Part shown: positions 27,251-37,112 of the stretch, piece by piece
How the letters are laid out: every line of letters starts with the position of its first letter
How positions within the stretch are numbered: the stretch's first letter is position 1
Assembly: GCA_023663285.1 (NCBI GenBank)
Contig: JAMPHT010000007.1
Span: forward strand, 23,432 to 87,431
DNA length: 64,000 nt
Direction of reading: 5' to 3'
From: Bacillota bacterium
GTDB lineage: Bacteria > Bacillota > Clostridia > Lachnospirales > Lachnospiraceae
The notes under the pieces: generated by a model
Seen by the model: only the letters and a program-made list of their open reading frames with translations
The model's database searches: none
Told to the model about the DNA's origin: nothing
Made by a program: the position numbers and the translations under genes

Positions 27251-30200
27251 CTTAAGCGGGTGCGGAATTCGCTGAAAATATCTCCGCCCTCTGACGTAAC
27301 GTAAAGCACCGGATCGCTTTCCAGCATTTTGTCTCCCCGAAACGCCCGCACCCGGAAAGTATATTCTCTGTCTGTGGGCACATACAGGGGCACCATAAAC
27401 TGCACCTGACATTCCTGCCTGTACAACTGCGCGCCGCTGAAATCAAACACCACCTTTTCCAGCCTCTCGTCTAAGGCCGCCAGCTCATCAGGGAACTCCA
27501 CCTCCACTCTTTCCGGGTATCCGTATACTTCGATAGAAAGAACACCGCTTTCTCCGCCTTTGAACACAGGATCATGAGGCGCCAAAATCCGTTCCACTTT
27601 CGTTTCCAGCGCAAATTCCGTTACAAGCCTGGAGATTTCCGTAATATTTCCCACATTGTCCACAGCGTAGGCTGTCACTTCAAATTCTCCCGTAAACACC
27701 GGCTCTTTCTTCGTTATCTCAACCTCTATCACATTTCCTTCCGAATAATATATTTTTGTACTGTAGTTATCCAAGTTCGTCACCTTCAGGTAAAATTCAG
27801 CCACACCGGATAAATCGTCACTCACGGTAAGATACAGCCGGATACTCTCTTCCTGCCTGTCGATCAACTGTCCTTCCGAAAGCACATCCATTCCGGCGAT
27901 GACAGGTCCTTCCCCGTCTCCTATCAGAGTAATGCCATTGTCTGCGTCCAGCTCCCATTCGGAGTAATAGGTTTTCTGCACTCCTTTGTCCACAAATATG
28001 CCTCCGGCTCTGGGAATCACCTCAAGACGCTGTCCATGGGCTTCCATATCCAACGTAAACATCTGCTCCACCTCCAGTCTCCGCCCCTCCTCGGAACGGC
28101 TTGCAGCGGAATGAGGATAGCGCGTCAGAAGCGGCGCTCCTTTTTCGGAATAAATCAATTCCGCGCCCTTCTCTCCGGGCACATAAAGAATACTCTGTCC
28201 ATACAACGGAGATTCAAAAATGCTGTATGCCAGCCGGTTCTCTCCGGTCGCCGGCCCGTCCATGCAGGACTCATACTCCAGGAGAAAAGGCGTTACTCCG
28301 TCGCACTTCACATAATAAATGTTTTCCGCCGCATATACATTTTCCCCTTCTCCGATCCGCAACTGCTCTGTGGCAATATTCCAGGGCACACTTTCGGCAT
28401 CGATCGGCACATGGATGGTCTCACCGATATTGCCTGCCACATCCACCGCCGCCAGATGCAGATACTGCTGCTCCTCGGTCAGAGGGATCTCCACATTTTC
28501 CGTGACGGTATAGCTTCCTGTCTGCGTCGCCGCGGAATCCTTTTTCCCGTCAATTATATAATAATAGCCTGCCACTCCGGAGGTCAGTGTATTTTGGGTA
28601 ATATTAGAGCCGCACAGCGGCGATGCCGAACCCTTCAGACAGGCTTCCGCCCTGTGATAATAAGTCGTGCCGTTGTCTCCGGGCCTTTTCCAGAAAACCG
28701 ATACCACGTCATCTCCCGCCGGCAGCATCTCCACCGAATCTGCGGAGACCATGCAGGGCGCCGCCCTGTCCGCCGCCTTTACAGCCTCCAGCTTCAGATC
28801 CTCCTGAAATCCCAGCTGCACAGAATGAATGACCGCGCATCCGTCTCCCTCTCTGTTTCCGGGCGTCAACACACAATCCAGCACGGCGTCCGGATCAATA
28901 TAGCTGCTTCCTCCGTAGGCTGGCAGTGCAGACTCGATCTCGCCCTCCTTATAGCCGCATTTCAATTCTCTGCCGCTGTACCGATAAATCACATTCTGTA
29001 CCCCGACGCCCGTCCAGCACCCTGCGTCTTTCGTGGAAACCGCTCTGGAGATTTCTATATATACCCCCTTTACATCCTCTTCCACTTCAAATTGAAAAGT
29101 TCCTTTCATACGATACACCGCTTCCGTTCCATGATAAACTTTTTCCGGATGCTCGCATGCCGCGTGGGGCCTCGTCTCAATCTCCCCTGAAAAATGCTTT
29201 TGGGAAAAAATATAAGTATACACAGACCTTTCAGCCTGATAGCTGCCCTCTCTGTACCAGACATCTTTTCCGATGGAAACATTGCAGCTTAACCGTTCCG
29301 GAATAACCGTCTCCTTTGTGATTGTCCCATTTTCGTGAATAAAGAAAACCGTGGCTGTGGTCACTGCGCCGTCTACGCCATGTCCTCTTATACCGTCCTG
29401 TCCGGTTGCATCTTTGAAGGTAAGCGTACCGGCATAGGGCGTTTCTACATAAGTACTTGCATTCCCCACTCTCAGTCCCAGGGACGTCTGGTTACCGCAT
29501 GAATGTCCGACGATACGGGCGCTTATGCCTGAACTTGTTGTACCCTCCATGAATATATTGCTGTGCCATGACGTACAGGCATTGTAAAAGTCGAGGCCCG
29601 GATTTACCGTACCGCTGACTTCGCTGTAGCAGTCCGGCTGATGGACATGAACAATATACTCTCCGGCAGCCCCGCCCCGAAAACCGCCGCCACCTCCTGC
29701 CATACCATCTTCACCGACATATTCCGTCTCCGTCAGAGACACAGCGCTGCCGCCCTTTCCGCCGTCTCCGCTTTCCGCGGCTCCGCCGCCTCCCCCTGCC
29801 ACTGCGATCAGGCCCTTTTTGTCAGAGGAAAGCGTGGTACAGCCGCCCCCGGCCCCATACACGCTTCCCTCTCCGCCTCCGTTGTATCCGTCGCTGCCTC
29901 CTACCTGAAAGGTCAGCACTTCTCCCTCCTCAAGCCATATCCTGATTTCCGCGCTGCCGCCCCTGCCGCCTTCATGATCCTGATAGCTGCCGCCCTGTGC
30001 GCCGGACAGTTCAATGGTATAGATTCCGGTATAGGGTACGGTCATGGTTTCTTCCCTGCCCGTCCTTTTAAATTCCCTGTGAACTTCGATCTCATTGCAA
30101 ATATCATCCGCAGCGCTGACTTTCACCCAGTTCTCCCCGTCTGTGCTCTGGTACAGCAGATATGTCTTATCCTGCCCATCCTGCATCTGCCAGGAGAGAT

Positions 30201-31611
30201 CCACTGCTCCACTTCCTCCGTACGCCAGGTAATTGTCTGCTGCCTTCAGCTTCAGATCGACCCATTGAGCATAGAGCGTCATATTTCCGGCAGGGGTGAC
30301 AGAATCTCCCCCGCCCCCTGCCGGACGCTGAAGCTCTGTGTCATAGTACCAGCCTCCGAAGGAATATCCCTCTCGTTCCGCTGCGGGCAGCACAATGCTT
30401 CCCGGCTCATAGATCGCCTGCAGGGTATCCTCTGCGCCGTCCGGCGCTATATATCTGTATATACCGTTTTTAAAAAAACCGGAAAAAGGCTGCTGCATCG
30501 CCCATTCCTGAAAGTGCATGGCAGCGGTGACCGGTGGAATTGCATTTCCTCCGTTTACCTGAAAAGAAACAGTATATCCCGCCGGGGGCTCCAGCAGCGC
30601 CTCGTCCGGTGTATAAGTATCCCCGTATTTCCTTGTGATTTGGGTGATACCGCTTCTTCCTTCATAGACGCCGCCCATCGGGTCGATCTGAAGGGTGCTT
30701 TCCATCGGCTCCCACTGTGCATAAAGGATCACCGTACCCTCCTCATTCCGGCCGGGTCTGCCGTTCCAGTTCTCCGTTGTGAGATCCTGTATCTCTGCTC
30801 CGTCCTCATAGGCATCTCCTGCGCCGTCCGGCGCTGTGTTCCATCCGACAAACCTGTAACCCCTGCAGCTGTAGCCGTTCCCTGATAATTCCCTTACAGG
30901 CGTCAGCGTCGTTCCCTCGTACACAGTGGCATTTCCATACATATGAAGGCTATATGTCATATAACCTCCCGGATTTTCCGCATCCTCCGGAAAATTGGCG
31001 TCATAGACCACCCTGTACATATTTGCCGAAACGGCCTTACAGGTATGCCGAAAGGTACATCCCTGCTCCAGGTTACTGCAAAAGGGACAAAGGTAATAAT
31101 AATCCATCCCCAGCGGGATGCAGTCTATGGTCTCCGCTGCCGCCCTGCTCATATAGACCAGAATATCCGAGATCACCTCTCCGCAGTCCGCACAGTAGGC
31201 CAGCCAGCCCGAATAATGCCTTTCTTCACAGCTCTGCTGCCTATAGCTGATCCCATGATAATCCGCCGGATAATCATCATGTATACACTGTCCCGCCTCA
31301 TGGGCAAGCACCCAACGCCCCACCACCGCCTGGTCCGCTGCCTGGGTATAATAATAATGTTCCCCCTCTTCCGGTTCCCGCAGGGCAGAGGGAATCCCCG
31401 TATCCACGACTGTTCCCTTGGAATACCATTGCACATTCCTGTCTCCCGCATTGGTAGTCCATGCCTGCCCGTCCGGCGAAAAAGACACATAGGGGCTGTT
31501 ATAGACTGTTTTTGCGGGAGCTGCCGCCGCAGGCACTGCCCCCATAAGCAGACCGGCCAAAAGCACTGTCAGCACTGTCAGCACTCCCAATCCTATCCTG
31601 TATCCTTTCAT
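27247..31611 (-). CDS. Large secreted adhesin-like protein with InlB-type repeats and a glycine-rich domain
   Basis: 1,454 residues from the ATG at 31611 (AGGAG five bases upstream; four-base overlap with the lipoprotein gene). A signal peptide ends near AAAAAPA. Then come a Cys-rich segment with CADCGE (about 140) and CPFCSN (about 173), InlB/Listeria-Bacteroides repeats ending in LYAQW (FVGWNTAPDG at about 255, FGGWYYD at about 419), a fibronectin-like part, a Gly-rich domain at about 550-645 with runs of Gly, and further Fn3-like parts (about 974 onward). There is no LPXTG or C-terminal anchor. Lying inside the tad operon, it may be a pilus-borne or pilus-exported adhesin. Confidence 0.88.
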   Translation of the reverse strand: MKGYRIGLGVLTVLTVLLAGLLMGAVPAAAAPAKTVYNSPYVSFSPDGQAWTTNAGDRNVQWYSKGTVVDTGIPSALREPEEGEHYYYTQAADQAVVGRWVLAHEAGQCIHDDYPADYHGISYRQQSCEERHYSGWLAYCADCGEVISDILVYMSRAAAETIDCIPLGMDYYYLCPFCSNLEQGCTFRHTCKAVSANMYRVVYDANFPEDAENPGGYMTYSLHMYGNATVYEGTTLTPVRELSGNGYSCRGYRFVGWNTAPDGAGDAYEDGAEIQDLTTENWNGRPGRNEEGTVILYAQWEPMESTLQIDPMGGVYEGRSGITQITRKYGDTYTPDEALLEPPAGYTVSFQVNGGNAIPPVTAAMHFQEWAMQQPFSGFFKNGIYRYIAPDGAEDTLQAIYEPGSIVLPAAEREGYSFGGWYYDTELQRPAGGGGDSVTPAGNMTLYAQWVDLKLKAADNYLAYGGSGAVDLSWQMQDGQDKTYLLYQSTDGENWVKVSAADDICNEIEVHREFKRTGREETMTVPYTGIYTIELSGAQGGSYQDHEGGRGGSAEIRIWLEEGEVLTFQVGGSDGYNGGGEGSVYGAGGGCTTLSSDKKGLIAVAGGGGGAAESGDGGKGGSAVSLTETEYVGEDGMAGGGGGFRGGAAGEYIVHVHQPDCYSEVSGTVNPGLDFYNACTSWHSNIFMEGTTSSGISARIVGHSCGNQTSLGLRVGNASTYVETPYAGTLTFKDATGQDGIRGHGVDGAVTTATVFFIHENGTITKETVIPERLSCNVSIGKDVWYREGSYQAERSVYTYIFSQKHFSGEIETRPHAACEHPEKVYHGTEAVYRMKGTFQFEVEEDVKGVYIEISRAVSTKDAGCWTGVGVQNVIYRYSGRELKCGYKEGEIESALPAYGGSSYIDPDAVLDCVLTPGNREGDGCAVIHSVQLGFQEDLKLEAVKAADRAAPCMVSADSVEMLPAGDDVVSVFWKRPGDNGTTYYHRAEACLKGSASPLCGSNITQNTLTSGVAGYYYIIDGKKDSAATQTGSYTVTENVEIPLTEEQQYLHLAAVDVAGNIGETIHVPIDAESVPWNIATEQLRIGEGENVYAAENIYYVKCDGVTPFLLEYESCMDGPATGENRLAYSIFESPLYGQSILYVPGEKGAELIYSEKGAPLLTRYPHSAASRSEEGRRLEVEQMFTLDMEAHGQRLEVIPRAGGIFVDKGVQKTYYSEWELDADNGITLIGDGEGPVIAGMDVLSEGQLIDRQEESIRLYLTVSDDLSGVAEFYLKVTNLDNYSTKIYYSEGNVIEVEITKKEPVFTGEFEVTAYAVDNVGNITEISRLVTEFALETKVERILAPHDPVFKGGESGVLSIEVYGYPERVEVEFPDELAALDERLEKVVFDFSGAQLYRQECQVQFMVPLYVPTDREYTFRVRAFRGDKMLESDPVLYVTSEGGDIFSEFRTRLR

Positions 31612-32369
31612 TCGCTCTCCTCTCTTTTTCCGCATACGCTACAATACAGATAGCGAACCTCCTTCGTCCCCCCGTTTTCCCAGTCCGTCTCCTTCCTGAT
31701 CCCTTCCGTCCATGTATGGGGCTGCACCCGGCCATATGCCTCGCTCCACTCTGCGCCGCACCTTATACAGGTATATTTGATACTTCCTTCCCCTGTACAG
31801 TCCGGCTGGCAGGTCACTACTCCTTCTTTTCCCGTATGTCCCAAAGGGCCCTGATATATGACATCCAGGATCTTTCCACAATAACTGCATTTCACATTAT
31901 ACTCCGCCCCGTAAAAGCAATCCGGCTCCTGCTGTCCAAACGCCAGAACCGTGACCGTACTGCCACTGTCCATGGTACAGACATGAGGCGTTACTTCCTC
32001 TTGTCCCGGACTTATCTCCGATTCGCCGACCGACTCCGACCTGCTGACTGTCTCCGGCTCCTCAGCCGCTTTCGGCTCCCGAATCCTCTTAAGCCTCCGA
32101 CTCATTTCCTGTCCGCTCTCATCCTGTGTCTTGACCCGAACGGCAGAAGTCTCCTCCGCACCATTTCCCTTTCCCTGCGCCTCCTGTCTTTCGGCACCGT
32201 TATATGCTTCTTTCTTTTCCAGTGCCTCATCTCCGCTGTATGCGACTTCAATTTCGTATACCTCATCCCTGCCGTATGCGCTTTCCCCGCCGTATGCTTC
32301 GCCGCAGCCTGTCATCCAAACCGCTGTCAGCATCCCGGCCGCCAATACTGCTGTAATTTGTTTTTTCAT
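31608..32369 (-). CDS. Cys-rich lipoprotein of the tad operon
   Basis: 253 residues beginning with a lipoprotein signal peptide (lipobox MTGC). A long acidic, Ser/Glu-rich spacer follows, then a C-terminal domain with four Cys pairs: CSYCG, CQPDC, CIRCG and CSVCG, resembling zinc-ribbon modules. The neighbouring adhesin has similar CxxC pairs, so they may share a domain type. The ATG at 32369 has GGAGG four bases upstream. It overlaps the adhesin gene by four bases. Function unknown. Confidence 0.82.
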   Translation of the reverse strand: MKKQITAVLAAGMLTAVWMTGCGEAYGGESAYGRDEVYEIEVAYSGDEALEKKEAYNGAERQEAQGKGNGAEETSAVRVKTQDESGQEMSRRLKRIREPKAAEEPETVSRSESVGESEISPGQEEVTPHVCTMDSGSTVTVLAFGQQEPDCFYGAEYNVKCSYCGKILDVIYQGPLGHTGKEGVVTCQPDCTGEGSIKYTCIRCGAEWSEAYGRVQPHTWTEGIRKETDWENGGTKEVRYLYCSVCGKREESE

Positions 32370-32391
32370 AAGCCCTCCCTCACAATATTCA

Positions 32392-33096
32392 TCAAAGGAC
32401 CCTGACAGCCCGGAGCGTTCCGCTTGCCAGTTCAGAATAAAAAGCTTCCACATCCTCTTTATCCAGATAAATGTTGATACGCTGGGCGGAGGTCGCCCTG
32501 TCGCCGCTTACGATCCTGACGCCCGCCTGGTCAAACACCTCCTGCACATAGACATTGCTCCAGGCAAGCGCAGCCGCCCCTTCCTCCGACACGCTGTAAA
32601 TATGGATCCTGTCTCCGGCCCGGAGCACTCCGCCCGCCACCTGATAAAGGTCCTCCACCTTAAAACCCGCCACCACCGGTTCCTTCATTCCCGATAGAAC
32701 GTCGTCTAAAGCTTCAAACATTCCCTCTGACAAAAGCACTCCCTGTTCAATGTCAAAAACTGCTGCCAGCCCCGTCACCTGCTCCGGACTGCAAAGTGCG
32801 CTTTCCGGTATGCAGGAGCTATCCAGGGACTTCTCCTGAAAATAAATATTTAAATTTTCCGCTGTGATCATCTGGCCCTTTGGTATTTCAGCCGCGGCAG
32901 CATACACTGTTCCTTTTTCATACTTCGTCAGCGTGCTCTTCTCCAGCTGCAGCATAACGGTGAAAACAGCCACCGCCGCAATCAGCGCTGCGGCCATACC
33001 GCCCGCTTTCCACCGGCCCGCCATCGCTTCCCGCCCCAGATCTTCTTTTTTTCTCATCTCTCTCTTTTTCATATCCCTTTTCCCATCCTTTTCCAT
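32392..33096 (-). CDS. SAF-domain pilus assembly protein (CpaB/RcpC-like)
   Basis: 234 residues: a basic cytosolic N terminus, one membrane helix (about 34-50), and a SAF domain starting VYAAAAEIPKGQMITAENL. The C-terminal part (LYQVAGGVLRAGDRIHIYSV) matches the CpaB/RcpC pattern. In Tad systems CpaB is a periplasmic or outside assembly component; in a Gram-positive cell it would sit in the wall space. It lies 18 bases after the TadE-like gene. Confidence 0.85.
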   Translation of the reverse strand: MEKDGKRDMKKREMRKKEDLGREAMAGRWKAGGMAAALIAAVAVFTVMLQLEKSTLTKYEKGTVYAAAAEIPKGQMITAENLNIYFQEKSLDSSCIPESALCSPEQVTGLAAVFDIEQGVLLSEGMFEALDDVLSGMKEPVVAGFKVEDLYQVAGGVLRAGDRIHIYSVSEEGAAALAWSNVYVQEVFDQAGVRIVSGDRATSAQRINIYLDKEDVEAFYSELASGTLRAVRVL

Positions 33097-33114
33097 TTCT
33101 GAATCCAGGACTTT

Positions 33115-33708
33115 TCAGCCCTGAACATTATTTTCACATCTGACCACATCCACCAGCTTTCCTTTTCTGGCTGTCACCTCGATTCCCAACACCCCCTTGA
33201 TCTGATAGGATATTTCACTGTATATTCCGGTGTTTTCCACCTTGCATCCGTTGGGCGCTCTCTCCTGTCCCAGGGTTCCGTACCGGCGGACTTCTGCTCC
33301 ATTTCCGTCAAAGCTGCACACCTCCACCTGACTGCCGTCCACATTGTACACCGTGAAATTTTCAATGTGGACCGGACCGGAGATCAGCCCCTTATTTTCA
33401 CATTCCCACAGATCGTTCAGGCTTAGATTTGCTCTGAGTGCCTCTTTGTACCAGTCATATGCCTCACTGGGATCGCTGATCTGCAGCTTGTGGGAAATAC
33501 CGTACTCTTCCACATCTATCACCGCCGCGGCCAGATTGGACGCGGCAAGGGCATCCTCCATATACTGAGAGGACGCGCGGAATATCTCCATCTGCAAAAG
33601 AGCGCAGAGCAGGACCCCTGAGAACAGCATGAACCACAGCCCCAGCGCCCAGCCGATCTGACCGCTTTCAGTACTTTGCAGTAGACACCCTTTTTTCTTC
33701 AAACCCAT
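33115..33708 (-). CDS. TadE-like pseudopilin
   Basis: 197 residues. A short basic N terminus with ESGQIGWALGLWF leads into one membrane helix (about 17-40), then an outside domain of about 155 residues ending QIKGVLGIEVTAR, a pattern seen in TadE/TadG-like minor pilins. The start overlaps the previous pilin-like gene by 41 bases. It is one of two such genes here. Confidence 0.75.
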   Translation of the reverse strand: MGLKKKGCLLQSTESGQIGWALGLWFMLFSGVLLCALLQMEIFRASSQYMEDALAASNLAAAVIDVEEYGISHKLQISDPSEAYDWYKEALRANLSLNDLWECENKGLISGPVHIENFTVYNVDGSQVEVCSFDGNGAEVRRYGTLGQERAPNGCKVENTGIYSEISYQIKGVLGIEVTARKGKLVDVVRCENNVQG

Positions 33709-34024
33709 AAGCTCCCCTCAGCTTTCCCTTTATTTTGAGCACGATCTCTTCCCCGTAGCCCACCCTTTCAAGGGTGGTGCCCTCCAGACTTATCTCCGAT
33801 GCTCCCGCCGCCTCAAGCTCCCTGCCAAGAAGCCGTTTGTCACTCTCCGTCAGCATCCCTACCGTCTCCATCCTCAGAATATACTTCCTGGCGATCTGGT
33901 TGATCTCGGTCTTTTCATCCACCAGGCGCACACTGTCCATATATGACACCAACAGCAGCGTCATCAGAAGCATACAGATGCACGCCGCCATCAAATCACC
34001 TATGCTGCCCCGTTCCTTTTTCAT
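33668..34024 (-). CDS. Second TadE-like minor pilin
   Basis: 118 residues: MKKERGSIGDLMAACICMLL starts with a basic leader and the G-S-x-x-x-x motif expected before a pilin helix, followed by a 60-residue outside part. The ATG at 34024 overlaps the upstream stop by four bases (ATGA), which fixes the start. Likely a minor pilin of the Tad system. Confidence 0.72.
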   Translation of the reverse strand: MKKERGSIGDLMAACICMLLMTLLLVSYMDSVRLVDEKTEINQIARKYILRMETVGMLTESDKRLLGRELEAAGASEISLEGTTLERVGYGEEIVLKIKGKLRGAYGFEEKRVSTAKY

Positions 34025-34248
34025 GCGCTCACTCCCGTCAGTATCTGCTGCGCCTTGACCGTCATGGCATCCACCAGGGTCTTGATAAACGCAGTCAGAC
34101 TGTCCTTCATCACCACACACAGCAGAAGAGCTATGATACACAGTCCCACCGTCACCAGTATGCCGTCTATTCCCGGCTCCTTTTTCATCGCCTGCCTTTT
34201 TATAAAAACCGCCGCCTGTTTCATTCTGTATTTTATTTGCTCTATCAT
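34021..34248 (-). CDS. Small Flp-like pilin candidate
   Basis: 75 residues. A basic N terminus precedes KKEPGIDGILVTVGLCIIAL and a single membrane helix, with a short tail. GGAGG lies seven bases before the ATG at 34248. Size, helix and position right after tadC suggest the main Flp-type pilin, although the usual G-x-x-x-x-E cleavage motif is not exact. Confidence 0.68.
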   Translation of the reverse strand: MIEQIKYRMKQAAVFIKRQAMKKEPGIDGILVTVGLCIIALLLCVVMKDSLTAFIKTLVDAMTVKAQQILTGVSA

Positions 34249-34271
34249 TGTTTTTCCTCCTTTTCCCGACA

Positions 34272-35111
34272 TTAAAATATTGACGCAGCGCCGAACATAT
34301 AGCTTACGCACAAATACAGCGCAATGCCCAATACCACCGTCAGCACCCCCAGCTGGCAGAAAGTCAGCTTCCTGTCCAGCGCCGCTTTTTTTCGTTCCAG
34401 TACCGCCGCCTCCATGTCTTTCACCTGTTCCCCGATATCCCGGATCAGTTCCACCGCCTGCCCTGATTCCAGAGCCTGCAGGATAATGATACAGAGGGAA
34501 TCGATATAGGTATTGCTGAATTTTCCCTGGAACCGTTCCAGGGAATCATGTACATCCGCTTTCATGACAATATCCCCCGCCAGCTCCAGCAGGGCCTGCC
34601 TGAGACGCTTTTCCTGCACATTTCCATAGCACTCCGCCAGCGCGTCGGTCACATAGACTCCCGCTCTGATCTGTATCTCCAGGGCATGGTAGACCAGCTT
34701 CAGCTCAGGCAGCAGCTTCTCATTGTCCTTTTTATTCAGATACTGCAGCAGCCACACGGGCAGAAACGCCAGCAGGAAAAATGCCGCCGCCCCATATCCT
34801 GCTCCCAGGGGGGCGCACGCCAGGATGCCTGCCAGTCCCAATACCATGCAGCAGGCCAAAAAGCGCACCGGCTCCACCCACTTTCCGTAATGGCAGGAAG
34901 CGCCGTTTTTAAGCAGCCACCTCATTCCTCTCTGATAACTGCTGCTGGACTTGCTTTTTTCCCGCAGAAGCCCTGTGATCTCATAATATGCCTTCAACAG
35001 CCTTTTTTGCTGCCGTCCGCTTTTTTCCAGCATCCTTAAGCTCCAAAACACCTCTGCTGCCGTCAGCGCCGAGACAATGTTTATGACGATTTTGATTTGT
35101 ACCTGTTCCAT
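34272..35111 (-). CDS. tadC: Tad pilus inner-membrane platform protein TadC
   Basis: 279 residues with two membrane regions near the N terminus and middle, one at the C terminus, and a T2SF domain (ELKLVYHALEIQIRAGVYVTDALAECY). The second platform protein of Tad machines. It follows tadB by 13 bases. Confidence 0.85.
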   Translation of the reverse strand: MEQVQIKIVINIVSALTAAEVFWSLRMLEKSGRQQKRLLKAYYEITGLLREKSKSSSSYQRGMRWLLKNGASCHYGKWVEPVRFLACCMVLGLAGILACAPLGAGYGAAAFFLLAFLPVWLLQYLNKKDNEKLLPELKLVYHALEIQIRAGVYVTDALAECYGNVQEKRLRQALLELAGDIVMKADVHDSLERFQGKFSNTYIDSLCIIILQALESGQAVELIRDIGEQVKDMEAAVLERKKAALDRKLTFCQLGVLTVVLGIALYLCVSYMFGAASIF

Positions 35112-35124
35112 ATCTCCCTCCGCT

Positions 35125-35961
35125 CTAAATTCTCCATCCGCTTTCGGTAAAGCTCCCTACAATGAGCAATACGATAACCGACATTCCGGCCAGCAGCGCC
35201 AGGTTGATCGCACCCTCCCGCAGCATACCTCTCCGTTCCTGCGCCACCTTGAGATATTCCCGAAGGCTCCTCCTGCTGCTGTTTACCAAAACGGAAAAAT
35301 CCGCACAGTACCGGACACTGACCTCCATATTCCGGGCCAATTCTTTGAATTTCGGGTGTTCTATCCGCTCCGCCATGGCAAGCAGGGCCATTCCCACATC
35401 TCCCGTAGTAGCCGCTTCATAGCAGCAGACATCCAGAGCGCTTTTCACCGGCTCCTCCATATATCTGCTGATCTGTCCGAATATTCCGGTGATCTCCCCT
35501 GAGGTTATGCTGTAATTGCCCAGAAAGTCCAGCAGCTTTGTAAGATTGTCCTCGGTGCGCCGCAGATTCATCTTTCTGAGCCGCCACAGGAACAGACGCT
35601 CCGCTGCCGCGCAGCCCATGAGCGTTACCGCCGCCCATCCAATGCCTCCCAGGGCAGACGCCGCTGTAAACAGCAGGGCCGCCGCTCCGATATGGCTAAG
35701 CAGCCACCACTCCGCCGTGATTCCGGGAAACCGGTTCTTTATGCCGCAATATTGCAGCCTCTGCTCCAGGGAATACCAGCGGGAGTGCTTCTCCTGCATA
35801 CTAAGCAGCTTCTGCCTGTCCGCCAGACTCCGCTGCCTGGAGGCAGCATTCATTCCACTGCGGGTCTTTTTCAGCGTATCCGCAATATATTTCAGCGTTC
35901 CCATTTCCTGAAACAGCAGGAAAAATCCTGTAAACAGCAATATCAGTATCAATGGTCTCAA
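35125..35961 (-). CDS. tadB: Tad pilus inner-membrane platform protein TadB
   Basis: 278 residues with an N-terminal helix, a central pair of helices and a C-terminal helix, enclosing a T2SF-like cytosolic domain (LTKLLDFLGNYSITSGEITGIF). The ATG at 35961 overlaps the tadA stop by four bases. Confidence 0.83.
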   Translation of the reverse strand: MRPLILILLFTGFFLLFQEMGTLKYIADTLKKTRSGMNAASRQRSLADRQKLLSMQEKHSRWYSLEQRLQYCGIKNRFPGITAEWWLLSHIGAAALLFTAASALGGIGWAAVTLMGCAAAERLFLWRLRKMNLRRTEDNLTKLLDFLGNYSITSGEITGIFGQISRYMEEPVKSALDVCCYEAATTGDVGMALLAMAERIEHPKFKELARNMEVSVRYCADFSVLVNSSRRSLREYLKVAQERRGMLREGAINLALLAGMSVIVLLIVGSFTESGWRI

Positions 35962-37076
35962 TCCTCGTTCCCTCCTAAGATCTTCCGGTAGGACAAGCTT
36001 CTGCTTTCCTCATCCCACCCTTTGCACTCGTATATTTCCTTTACCCGATAATGCTCCATAAACACCACCGTTTTGAAGCAATCCAGCATCCTCATCAGCT
36101 CATCTCTGGAATATCTGCTTTTCCCCAGACAGTAATCCACCAGCTTAGCGGTTGCCTTATCCGCAGACGGCGCATGAATGGTGGCGGCGCACAGCTGTCC
36201 CGTGTAAGCCGCGTTCAGCAGATAGACCGCCTCCGTGCCCTTGACCTCGCCGATGATAAAAAAATCCACATCCATAGTGAGCCCCGCTATGCTGATATGC
36301 TCCAGATCATAGCTGACCTGCTGCTCCCCCGTCCCCGGCAGGGAATGAAGAAACATCATATCGGGGTGAAACATGGTGGTCAGTTCATCCGCCTGCTGGG
36401 CCACCAGAACCGCGCAGTCGTCGGGCAGCGTCTCCTTCAGCGCATTCAGAAGCGTGGTCTTTCCTGAAGAATTGCCGCCGCAGATCAGCGTAGAGCCTTC
36501 CCTGAAGCGGCAGATCAAAAGCTCCGCCGTCTCCCGGTCAAGCATACCCTGTTCTATTAAGTCTTTTATCTGTGGAAAAACCTTTGGAATCTTTCTGATA
36601 CAGAGATAGGGTTCGTCATAGGTGTTCACCAGCGGCATGGAAACCGTGAACCTGAGAATAAAATCCGGATGGCTCTCATTATCGGTAAAACGTTGAATTG
36701 CATTCAGATTGGAAATATTGACCTGGTTTCTTGTGGCAATGTAATCAATAAACTGCCTGTATTCCTTAGGCGAGGCAAATGCGGCGTTTGCCGTCATCCG
36801 CTGCCCTTTCTTTTTTACCCGGATATTGTCATGGCTCACCACCCGAATGTCGGACACTGTTTTGTCGTCTATCAGTCCCGACAGCCTGGAATACCCAAAG
36901 ATGTATTGCTCAAACTCCGCCAGAAGAGCGGCATCCTCATCGGCCGACCTGTGATAATATTCCGCAATACAGGACGATGCCTCCTCCAGAAACGCCTCCT
37001 TTGACACCAGGCCCTTCTTCATTTGCATCAGAGACTGCTGCTTTCTGGTGGTATACTCCTCCACCAGCTTCTGCAA
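35958..37076 (-). CDS. tadA: Tad/CpaF-type secretion ATPase, unusual 5' end
   Basis: 372 residues from a TTG at 37076. Walker A is GGNSSGKTT (about residue 199); VDFFIIGEVKG gives the Walker B region, and ATIHAPSADKA the His box. This ATPase powers Tad pilus assembly. The start is uncertain: the frame stays open with plausible coding (EYDPSEIS) back to an in-frame TGA at 37113-37115, yet no ATG or GTG lies between. A strong ribosome site (AGGAGG, 37157-37162) serves a GTG at 37151 in the same frame, 12 codons before that TGA. So the gene is interrupted, read through, or starts at the TTG. Confidence 0.88.
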   Translation of the reverse strand: MQKLVEEYTTRKQQSLMQMKKGLVSKEAFLEEASSCIAEYYHRSADEDAALLAEFEQYIFGYSRLSGLIDDKTVSDIRVVSHDNIRVKKKGQRMTANAAFASPKEYRQFIDYIATRNQVNISNLNAIQRFTDNESHPDFILRFTVSMPLVNTYDEPYLCIRKIPKVFPQIKDLIEQGMLDRETAELLICRFREGSTLICGGNSSGKTTLLNALKETLPDDCAVLVAQQADELTTMFHPDMMFLHSLPGTGEQQVSYDLEHISIAGLTMDVDFFIIGEVKGTEAVYLLNAAYTGQLCAATIHAPSADKATAKLVDYCLGKSRYSRDELMRMLDCFKTVVFMEHYRVKEIYECKGWDEESRSLSYRKILGGNED

Positions 37077-37112
37077 AGAGATCTCTGACGGGTCATATTC
37101 AGTTTTGATCTT

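Noticed and set aside
28036-29190. Plus-strand open frame of 384 codons
   Set aside because: Antisense shadow of the large adhesin gene; no known domain or start signal.
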